A stretch of 34,210 bases of DNA from a bacterium. GTDB lineage: Bacteria > Patescibacteriota > Patescibacteriia > JAHIZJ01. Both the position numbers and the translations under genes were made by a program. The stretch is from contig JAUYLJ010000011.1 of NCBI GenBank assembly GCA_030699685.1, positions 1 to 34,210 on the forward strand. Reading direction: 5' to 3'. Numbering within the stretch: the first letter of the stretch is position 1; every line of letters starts with the position of its first letter. The notes beneath the pieces are model-generated. The model had not been told where the DNA came from, ran no database searches, and saw only the letters and a program-made list of their open reading frames with translations. Below, piece after piece: positions 26,972 through 34,210 of the stretch.

Positions 26972-27326
26972 TGACTTTGTTACTAAACAAGGCGGGCTAT
27001 GCTTCTCTCGATCAATTCAAAAAAGGTTTTGACATTTGTACTTCTGGTGGCGAGGCACTTATCCAAACAATGATGACTAGCGGTTGACCCTTTTTTGTAA
27101 ACGCATGTGGAACAGGATTTGATGGTGGCTCGGGCCAGGCTCATGGATATGGCGAAGTGAAAAAAAGTTTCAGCCCAACTTTGAAGTTGAATTAAAATAC
27201 AGCCCAGCATTCGGTGACACAGAATATGCGACTACGCTCCTTTGCAAACAAAAAAATTGAATACTCCGAAAATACAACCATGTTATTGTCGGCAGACAGC
27301 CCCCTCCCAATGAATGAAGTCCGGCC

Positions 27327-27710
27327 CTATTTGAGATCCAACTTATCTTTGACTTTTTTAACTATGTCACCAAGTTGCCAGTCGGACTTTATCAGATAAT
27401 CAAACACTTTCTTTTGGTGAGCCGCAGCAATATTTTCCGCGTCATAGAGATTGGTCAAAAGGATAATTGGCACTTTCTTACCCCAGGCATCCAGACGAAT
27501 CTCCCGCAGAAAACTCATCCCGTCCATTTCTGGCATAATGATGTCAAGCAAGATTATGTCGGGGTGCTGCACTAATGCAATTTCCAGCCCCTTTTTTCCG
27601 TCATTCGCTTCCAGCGTCCTAAACCCTTCGGAGGTAAATTTTTTCACTAGCGCTTTGCGAAGCGATTCTTCATCCTCCACGATCATAACTTGTTTCGACG
27701 ATGCGGTCAT
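27327..27710 (-). CDS. REC-only response regulator (RR2)
   Basis: VMIVEDEESLRKALVKKFTSEGFRTLEANDGKKGLEIALVQHPDIILLDIIMPEMDG...DYLIKSDWQLGDIVKKV. Confidence 0.93.
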   Translation of the reverse strand: MTASSKQVMIVEDEESLRKALVKKFTSEGFRTLEANDGKKGLEIALVQHPDIILLDIIMPEMDGMSFLREIRLDAWGKKVPIILLTNLYDAENIAAAHQKKVFDYLIKSDWQLGDIVKKVKDKLDLK

Positions 27711-27723
27711 AATATATAATTAA

Positions 27724-28827
27724 TTATTGAATGTCTGGGCGGTCATTCTGGCTGTTTTTTTTTGTTGGTTTACCTAAACTGTTCATTTTCAGCTGGATCT
27801 TGGTCACCAGATCGTTTATGGCGGCGGCCAGCGTGCCGATTTCATCTTTGGAATGCACGGTTGACCGCTCATGGAAATCTTCGTCGTAGGTGATGCGACG
27901 CACGGTTTTCGTCAATGAGACAATCGGCCTAGCGACGTGGATATGCATCCAACTGCCGATAAAGTACAACACAATGATGAGCGAAACCAAAAGTATAATT
28001 CCAACAAAGAAGATCGTCCGCTGGACGGAAAAATAGGCTGAATATGTCGAGGACTCAAGTACCAGGGACCATGTCGGTCCGACAAAGTATTCTCGTTCCC
28101 CCATAGTAGCCCTGGCCAGAAGCACGTCGGACAAATAATTGGTTCCACTGGGCAGTACCGTCGTATCGGAACTGCCACGCAGCGCAAAGTCAACAATTTT
28201 TGGCTCATAAAACCCTGAGAAAAGCGCCATCTCCGCCGCGGGATCCGTCTCCGCGATAATATTTCCCGAAGAATCAAAGAGATAGAGCAAGTCCGTATAT
28301 GTTGCTTGGATAAAATCTGCAACAAAGTTCCAGTCCATCAAGCCGACCAGCTGATATTTTTCCTGGTCGCCGAAAGGCAAAGGGACAACCATGAGAACGA
28401 TTGGCTGATTGGCCGGTCCGCCGCGAAATACTTCTGAAGCGTATCCCAAACCGGATTGTGACGAGCTTCGTTCCAGGCGCAGCTGCTCCTGTACTGCGTC
28501 AGACGCGAAACTACCGGATGGGCTGGAGTCGCTTATATTTCCCTCGGAATCCATGACAGCAAAAGCAGTCCACTGTGGCGTCTTGGTCAGCTGGGCAGTC
28601 AGACTCCCCCCTTCAACGAACGCGGTCATGACGCGCAACTCGGAGAGCCGTTCGCGCATGAAGACGTCAATGCCATTGGCAATAAGCGTAACTCGTTCAA
28701 ATCTCTGCTGATTGATCACCTGCTTGAACTCTCTCTGTGAGAATCGAAAAACCAAAACCGATGTGACTCCTAGGAGGATCACTAAAGCTGTCGTAGTCAC
28801 AATAGTCAGTTTTATCGAAAGTCTCAT
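27724..28827 (-). CDS. Two-TM sensor protein with Cache-like extracellular domain and HAMP, no kinase domain
   Basis: N-terminal TM, about 240-aa extracytoplasmic region, second TM, HAMP-like RPIVSLTKTVRRITYDEDFHERSTVHSKDEIGTLAAAINDLVTKIQ, then stop. Confidence 0.75.
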   Translation of the reverse strand: MRLSIKLTIVTTTALVILLGVTSVLVFRFSQREFKQVINQQRFERVTLIANGIDVFMRERLSELRVMTAFVEGGSLTAQLTKTPQWTAFAVMDSEGNISDSSPSGSFASDAVQEQLRLERSSSQSGLGYASEVFRGGPANQPIVLMVVPLPFGDQEKYQLVGLMDWNFVADFIQATYTDLLYLFDSSGNIIAETDPAAEMALFSGFYEPKIVDFALRGSSDTTVLPSGTNYLSDVLLARATMGEREYFVGPTWSLVLESSTYSAYFSVQRTIFFVGIILLVSLIIVLYFIGSWMHIHVARPIVSLTKTVRRITYDEDFHERSTVHSKDEIGTLAAAINDLVTKIQLKMNSLGKPTKKNSQNDRPDIQ

Positions 28828-28850
28828 TTGCTATATTCAGAATTACGATG

Positions 28851-29267
28851 TTATACGGCCTCTTTTAGACGGTCTCGCACTTTATCCACGACATCGCTAA
28901 TCCTCCAGTCGGACTTTATTATATAATCAAAAACTCCGCCTTCGGCCGCTTCAGCAACTTTCGAGGCTTCATTGAGATTAGACAACACGATAACCGGGAT
29001 ATTCGCACCCCAGTCGTTATGCCGAAGCTGACTCAACATTTCTAATCCGTGCATTTTTGGCATCAGTATATCTAGCAGAATCAGGTCTGGCTTCTGATCC
29101 AATGCCACTCGTAGACCCTCCTCGCCATTTGCCGATTCCAGTGTCCGGAATCCTTCCGCTGACAATTTTGTGACCAGCGCCTTACGCAAAGATTCTTCGT
29201 CTTCCACAATGAGAATGCGATCACTTATGGCATTCATGGCTGTATCCTCCTCCTTCATTACGGCCAA
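28851..29267 (-). CDS. REC-only response regulator (RR3)
   Basis: ILIVEDEESLRKALVTKLSAEGFRTLESANGEEGLRVAL...LILLDILMPKMHGLEMLSQLR...DYIIKSDWRISDVVDKV. Confidence 0.93.
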   Translation of the reverse strand: MAVMKEEDTAMNAISDRILIVEDEESLRKALVTKLSAEGFRTLESANGEEGLRVALDQKPDLILLDILMPKMHGLEMLSQLRHNDWGANIPVIVLSNLNEASKVAEAAEGGVFDYIIKSDWRISDVVDKVRDRLKEAV

Positions 29268-29300
29268 TAATATTTTGTTTAAACCCTATCCCGCGAGATG

Positions 29301-31028
29301 CTATTTCATAAAGGCGAGTTCACGCGTTCCGAGCCGTTTCTTCATTCCTTGAAGCGGCAATGTCACAGTAAATGTCGTCCCTTTGTTCAGCTCGGATTCG
29401 AAGCTGATGCTCCCGCCAATCGCATCCAGGATTGACTTGACGATGTAGAGCCCGAGACCGGTGCCTTTTGTATCCTTCGCTTTCACATTATCAGCCCGGA
29501 AGAGTTTTGTAAATACCTGGTTTTGCTGGTTTTTGGGAATGCCGTATCCGTTGTCGGCTACCGTTATGATGATATTTTGCTGCTTTTGTCTCACCATGAT
29601 GCGTATGCGACCGCTGGTCGGGGTGTATTTTACCGCATTGGTGATGAGATTCTGGACAATAATCCTCGTCAGATTTGGATCAGCGTTGATACTCGGAATC
29701 CGATTGTCGAAATCAGTGGTGATTTTCAGCTTCTTTCCCTGGATATCCTTATAACTTTCTCTCAACATTTCCTCAAAAACGAGAATGAGGTTGATTTTTT
29801 CGGGGTTGACGATAAAAGTTCCTATGTCCAGCCGGGAAACATTGAGCAGAGAGTTGACCAGACTTGTCATGCGGAGACTGCCAATATGGATTTCGTTCAA
29901 GAAATCTCTCTGATTTTTGGTCAGTTTGCCCGTGTCGCCGTCCAGAAGCATCTCCGTGTACCAGTTGATGGAGGTCAGCGGAGTGCGCAGCTGATGAGAA
30001 GCCAGCGCTATGAAAGAGTTTTTTGCGTGGTCGATTTCTTGCTCCCGCGTGATGTCGTGAAAGACCGCAACCACTCCAACAATTTTATTTTTTACGACTA
30101 CCGGCGAAATAGTCATGGAAACTGGGAATCTGCTTCCGTCTTTTCGAATGTAAAAATACGATTTATCAGCAATAATAGTCTTGCCCCTGAAAGCGGCGGC
30201 AATCGGGAGATTTTTTTTCGGTATCAGTTTTCCATTTTTATCCGCTACTTTCCACACCTCGAAAGACGATTTGCCAACCATCTCTCTGGCGCTCCAGCCA
30301 AGTATTTCCTCGGCCTTTTTATTCATAAGCATAATTTTTCTATCTTGATCAATCGCCACTACTCCATCGGCGATGCTTTTCAGGAGCGCTTCATCTTTTG
30401 CTTTGGCGCGCGTCAGTTCTTCTTTCTCAACCTGCAAATCCTCAAGAACGTTGCGGGCGGCGTCTCTGGCATTTTTCATTTCCTTCTCTTGTATTACAAG
30501 CTTGGCTTCCAATTTCCGCCTGCTATTCAAAGCCAAGCTCATATTTCTCGAATTTATCTCAAGTTCAGCCCATGCTGATAGACTGATAAGAAGCTCTTGC
30601 TTGCTTTTTGAAAATTTTCTCGGTTTTGTGTCCTTAATGCACAAAACGCCAATTCGCTGGCCATCTGAATTCAGAATCGGGACACCGGCGAAAAAACGTA
30701 TAAATGGCTTGCCAATCACCATTGGGTTATCGAAAAATCTCGCATCTTTTTTTGTGTCCGGTATGACCAGCACTTCATCAGCGGTCAGCGCGTGTCCGCA
30801 AAAAGAAATTGCTCGTTTGCCCTCTTTTTCGTCAATTCCGCAAGCAGATTTAAACCACTCTCGTTTTTTATCAATAAGGGTGAGAGTTGAAATGGGGACA
30901 TCAAACAACTTCGTCGCCGTGCGCGTAATGCGATCAAATCGTTCTTCCGGCTCCGTATCGAGGAGGGCTGATTGATAGAGAGAACCCAGGCGTTCTTTTT
31001 CGTTCTTGGGGATTGGCGCCGCTTTCAT
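29301..31028 (-). CDS. Soluble histidine kinase: GAF-PAS-HisKA-HATPase_c
   Basis: GAF-like N-terminus (FDVPISTLTLIDKKREWFKSACG); PAS (SIADGVVAIDQDRKIMLMNKKAEEILGW); ALASHQLRTPLTSINWYTEMLL; NLITNAVKYTP; DNGYGIP; GTGLGLYIVKSI. Confidence 0.95.
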   Translation of the reverse strand: MKAAPIPKNEKERLGSLYQSALLDTEPEERFDRITRTATKLFDVPISTLTLIDKKREWFKSACGIDEKEGKRAISFCGHALTADEVLVIPDTKKDARFFDNPMVIGKPFIRFFAGVPILNSDGQRIGVLCIKDTKPRKFSKSKQELLISLSAWAELEINSRNMSLALNSRRKLEAKLVIQEKEMKNARDAARNVLEDLQVEKEELTRAKAKDEALLKSIADGVVAIDQDRKIMLMNKKAEEILGWSAREMVGKSSFEVWKVADKNGKLIPKKNLPIAAAFRGKTIIADKSYFYIRKDGSRFPVSMTISPVVVKNKIVGVVAVFHDITREQEIDHAKNSFIALASHQLRTPLTSINWYTEMLLDGDTGKLTKNQRDFLNEIHIGSLRMTSLVNSLLNVSRLDIGTFIVNPEKINLILVFEEMLRESYKDIQGKKLKITTDFDNRIPSINADPNLTRIIVQNLITNAVKYTPTSGRIRIMVRQKQQNIIITVADNGYGIPKNQQNQVFTKLFRADNVKAKDTKGTGLGLYIVKSILDAIGGSISFESELNKGTTFTVTLPLQGMKKRLGTRELAFMK

Positions 31029-31059
31029 CTAATCAGCAAGCAGGAATGAGTCAGGTTGC

Positions 31060-31673
31060 TCATATCTTTTTTCCGTTACCCTTTTTGGTTTTCCGTTCCA
31101 GGGCGCTAATTTCATTCTTAAGCTCTATCATTTTTAATTCTCTCCCCACCATGCTCTTGTTTAACAATTCTAATTCTTTAATTCGATTGGTCAGATCTTT
31201 TGTTCGCTGGGAAACCTTCACCTCCAGCTCTTTGGTATATTTGGCCCGTATTCTCTCAAGATCCTTGCTGGGAGTAATATCTTCCATGGCCAAAAGATTA
31301 ATTGAACGTTATCTATTTGTCTGGCGTTCAGCATTATAATTTTTTTTCCGATTGTTTCAAAAACATGGTCAACCTCATAATCTCTCACAACCTTTTTTTC
31401 AGGCAGTATTTCATTCATCAATTTCTTCAGCCCGGGAATATCCCATTGGCCATTTCCTAATTCATACAGTAATGTGCCCTCTGTTTGTTTCTGAGAAACC
31501 AGGAAAGTTTCATAAAAAATCTTGTTTCCCGAAATTACCCGAAGATTAGAGTTAAGAATTAAGAATGGCTCCCTCGCAACATCCGCTACGGTATTCAAAT
31601 AATGCAGAGCGAGCTTTTTGGCTTCTGTGGCCTCGCTTTCTTTGTCGTGGCTATTTTTCATTTTCCCCTCCAT
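31060..31673 (-). pseudogene. PAS plus coiled-coil protein split by a frameshift (ORFs 31218-31673 and 31060-31293)
   Basis: N-part ends ...KKIIMLNARQIDNVQLI|FWPWKILLP; C-part resumes LAMEDITPSKDLERIRAKYTKELEVKVSQRTKDL. One added T at the T4 run (plus-strand A4 at 31292-31295) restores one frame. Confidence 0.65.
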
Positions 31674-31761
31674 TTTTTAGCTAAATTATGAATAATATTC
31701 TATATAATAGCATTTTTCACAATACCGCGTAAAGCTGGCATTAAGCCGTGACATTGGCACT

Positions 31762-31844
31762 CTAGAACCTATCTCAAAAGTTATTTCTCAACAAAATAAT
31801 CATGCAACCCAGTAAAACAAAGCATAAAAAATTCGTGGTGCCAT
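31762..31844 (-). mobile_element. Candidate insertion-sequence right-end remnant (B)
   Basis: Minus strand translates as GTTNFLCFVLLGCMIILLRNNF* with the TGA inside the 18-bp repeat TTTTGAGATAGGTTCTAG, as commonly seen at IS transposase gene ends. Confidence 0.5.
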
Positions 31845-31889
31845 CTGAAGAGGTCCTTCGTCTTCGACTACCAATATATTTTTATTCAT
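31845..31889 (-). pseudogene. Truncated response regulator (RR4), about 15 codons left
   Basis: MNKNILVVEDEGPLQ, start overlapping the HK stop (ATGAATAA), then runs into IS-like sequence. Confidence 0.65.
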
Positions 31890-33423
31890 AATAGTCGGAG
31901 ATATTGAGGTTTGCAGTCAGTTCCCTGATTCCGCTTTTCATTTTTATGCCGTCCACTGGCAGCGTGAGGGTAAAAGTTGTACCCTTGCCCTCTTGAGAAA
32001 CAAAACGGATTTTCCCGCCAACGGCGTCCAGTATCGATTTTACCATATACAGGCCCAGGCCGGTGCCCTGCTTGTTTCGCTTTATCACATTGTCGCCTCG
32101 AAACAGCTTGGAAAACACTTTGTCCTGCTGATAGGATGGAATTCCGATACCGGTATCCGACACGATCCCGATAATACTTGCCCCGCGCCGGCTCAGGGCG
32201 ATGCTGACACGCCCTCTAGCAGGAGTGTATTTCACCGCGTTCGTGAGAAGATTCTGAAAAATAATCCGGATTAGGTTCGAATCAGCCATAATGCTCGGCA
32301 ATTCGGACTCAAATTCAGTTTTTAATGACAATTTTCGGCTTTGAATCTCGGGATAGCACTCTTTCAGAATGTCCTCAATGATATGGACGAGATTCACCGG
32401 TTCATGATTAACGACGAAAGTCCCAAGATCAAGCCTTGATACGTTCAATAAGGCATTCACAAGATTGGTCATGCGCCGGCTGCCTGCCAATATTTCACTC
32501 AGAAAATCTTTTTGTTTGGAAGATATTGGGCCGGCGTCTCCATCAAGCAGCATTTCCAAATACCAGTTGATGGTCGATAAGGGGCTGCTGAGCTGATGCG
32601 AAGCGAGAGAAACAAATTCGGTCTTCGCTTTGTCGATTTCCGCTTCTTTGGTAATATCCCGCTCGATGCCTACAAAAAAGACTACTACCCCGGCGTTGTC
32701 CAAGACAGGCGCGATGTGGACTTCGGCAACGTAGGTCTGTCCGTTTTTTCTTTGATTAGTGATTTTGCCAATGAAGGTCCTTTTTTTCACTTTGATCGTG
32801 TTCCAAAGATCTCGATAGAACTCCGCGGGCATCTGACCGCCCCAGAGTTTTTCGGAATCCATTTTCTGGCCGATGGCTTCAGTCCGTGAATAGCCCGTGA
32901 CCCGCTCAACCGCTTTGTTGGCAAAGAGAATCGTACCGTCAGGATCGGTGATAATAACGTGATCCGAGGCGTGTTCAACAGCCAGTTGAAACTTTTTAAG
33001 GTCCTCCATCAGGTTTTTCAGCCGCGTTTCGCTTAATTTCCTTTGGGTGATGTCAGCGGAGAGAATCAGAATTCCGCCCGGAACAGGCTCCATTCTCAAT
33101 TCATACCAACCCTTTGTACCGTTGGGAAATGTAAACTCGTTTTCCATGCTGTCCGAGTTGCCGTCAGTGAAACAGGTTTTGAGCCGGGAAAACATCTCGG
33201 TTTTCTCTATTCCGGGATACATTTCCATCATCGTTCGTCCAATCAGCTTTTCTTTGGAGTACTGGCTTTGCTGAGCGGCGGCATCATTGACATACACATA
33301 GCGCCAATCAGGAGTGATAATCTGACAGCCTTCGATCATGTGATCAAGCGACTTGCGAAAAAAATCAGGCTTGAGGTTCTGGAAAAAACTCAGGTGAAAG
33401 CTGGAGTGTTTTTTGTCCTTCAT
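31882..33423 (-). CDS. Soluble histidine kinase: PAS-PAS-HisKA-HATPase_c
   Basis: SLASHQLSSPLSTINWYLEMLLDGDAG; NLLTNAVKYTPARGRV; DTGIGIP; GTGLGLYMVKSILDAVGG; two PAS regions. Confidence 0.95.
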   Translation of the reverse strand: MKDKKHSSFHLSFFQNLKPDFFRKSLDHMIEGCQIITPDWRYVYVNDAAAQQSQYSKEKLIGRTMMEMYPGIEKTEMFSRLKTCFTDGNSDSMENEFTFPNGTKGWYELRMEPVPGGILILSADITQRKLSETRLKNLMEDLKKFQLAVEHASDHVIITDPDGTILFANKAVERVTGYSRTEAIGQKMDSEKLWGGQMPAEFYRDLWNTIKVKKRTFIGKITNQRKNGQTYVAEVHIAPVLDNAGVVVFFVGIERDITKEAEIDKAKTEFVSLASHQLSSPLSTINWYLEMLLDGDAGPISSKQKDFLSEILAGSRRMTNLVNALLNVSRLDLGTFVVNHEPVNLVHIIEDILKECYPEIQSRKLSLKTEFESELPSIMADSNLIRIIFQNLLTNAVKYTPARGRVSIALSRRGASIIGIVSDTGIGIPSYQQDKVFSKLFRGDNVIKRNKQGTGLGLYMVKSILDAVGGKIRFVSQEGKGTTFTLTLPVDGIKMKSGIRELTANLNISDYYE

Positions 33424-33559
33424 TGAATCAGCGAAATTTTATTACAAAAAACCAGCCATGAAGATAATATCTTTCCTTCATTAGCCATTTACAAGTTAAA
33501 ACTATTTTTCCGCTTCCCTCCACCTTCATTGCCGCTTAGTAGCAACGTATTATCTACGC

Positions 33560-33588
33560 ACTATACCACTTATCCATCTGATATGCAA
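33560..33588 (-). promoter_or_regulatory. Candidate promoter upstream of the PAS-PAS histidine kinase gene
   Basis: Minus strand TTGCAT (33588-33583), 17-nt spacer, TATAGT (33565-33560). Confidence 0.5.
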
Positions 33589-33600
33589 ACAGTGCACAAT

Positions 33601-33774
33601 TCACCAAGTTTGTCGCCTCGCCGGGCTGGCTTTTTTCAGGTCTTCTTCAGTCTTGCCGATCAGGTTCATCCAGGCACCGCTGAATACCGGCTTGGCGTAC
33701 CAGATAAAACCTAGGATCTGCATTCCGACAATTGCCACGAGCATGGCCCAATAGTTTAACGAAACTTCAGGCAT
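33601..33774 (-). pseudogene. Truncated duplicate of the DUF1761 gene
   Basis: MPEVSLNYWAMLVAIVGMQILGFIWYAKPVFSGAWMNLIGKTEEDLKKASPARRQTW*, aligns with the first ~50 residues of the 26005-26415 protein; RBS region also conserved. Confidence 0.8.
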
Positions 33775-33936
33775 TATGTTCACCTCCTTTCGTATTCTTT
33801 CTATTACGATTCCACAAAACATCCTGCAAGCAAAAATCTATCAGCATAATCATAATACTGCGCCTACCAGAACGGCCCCGTTATATTCTAGGGTGCACGG
33901 AACAATCCCAATTGGTTAGGAAAGAGAGTTGTTAGT

Positions 33937-34209
33937 CTAAGAGTATGCATTTGTACCAGCTACTTGTTTTGGTATCAGGTGTTTCTTAGAAAAAGCAAAA
34001 CCTGAACCTGATTTAATATACTTTTCGAATCGTAGAGCATCTTTCTTTTCCATAAACGCGCAATACCAAACCAGTCGAAATGGCGCTTTGGAAGAAGTGT
34101 ATTTCTGTAATTTCCCATTATGCCTCGAAAGCTGCTTCTTAATATCTTCCGTGAAACCCTTGTAGTAACTGGAATCTCTACGACTTTGGATTATATATAC
34201 ATAATACAT
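33937..34209 (-). CDS. GIY-YIG nuclease superfamily protein (UvrC-N-like, short)
   Basis: MYYVYIIQSRRDSSYYKGFTEDIKKQLSRHNGKLQKYTSSKAPFRLVWYCAFMEKKDALRFEKYIKSG. Confidence 0.9.
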   Translation of the reverse strand: MYYVYIIQSRRDSSYYKGFTEDIKKQLSRHNGKLQKYTSSKAPFRLVWYCAFMEKKDALRFEKYIKSGSGFAFSKKHLIPKQVAGTNAYS

Positions 34210-34210
34210 A

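Noticed and set aside
29523-30578. 351-aa plus-strand ORF antisense to the GAF-PAS histidine kinase
   Set aside because: Fully antisense to a well-recognised kinase; composition is that of a shadow ORF with no domain motifs.
31803-31890. Plus-strand reading frame MQPSKTKHKKFVVPSEEVLRLRLPIYFYS as the start of a transposase
   Set aside because: The minus strand explains the segment better: RR4 start (MNKNILVVEDE) plus a transposase-like C-terminus ending within the inverted repeat.
1-34210. CRISPR arrays, rRNA and tRNA genes
   Set aside because: No regularly spaced direct repeats, no recognisable rRNA segments and no convincing tRNA cloverleaf found by eye; a tRNAscan/Infernal run would be needed to exclude divergent RNAs.

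Overview
Gene-dense window of about 34 kb with mostly minus-strand operons and very short or overlapping junctions. The gene content looks like a Patescibacteria/CPR (Parcubacteria-like) chromosome; that placement is inference from gene content and style, not a phylogeny. Recognisable housekeeping genes: HPF N-terminus, TsaB-like protein, rplJ-rplL, archaeal-type UMP kinase, MltG, mannose-1-P guanylyltransferase, Pcm, UppP, Fpg/MutM, RarA, UppS, polyprenyl synthase. Cell-surface and nuclease genes: CAP-domain protein, FG-GAP/L,D-transpeptidase fusion, SNase-Excalibur nuclease, ATP-cone/Mrr-like protein, cupredoxin. The right third (about 26.5-33.4 kb) is a sensory island with two soluble histidine kinases, three REC-only response regulators, a kinase-less Cache-HAMP protein and a frameshifted PAS protein. 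This island also contains insertion-sequence scars, and one scar truncates a fourth response regulator. The most interesting items are: (1) a predicted terminator/antiterminator switch in the rplJ (L10) leader; (2) an 18-bp inverted repeat with transposase C-terminal remnants in the sensory island and a decapitated HK-RR operon; (3) adjacent small proteins carrying three copies of a Cys-rich putative zinc module; (4) an in-frame membrane/secreted composite ORF with an internal RBS, start and signal peptide. No CRISPR array, rRNA or tRNA was recognised.
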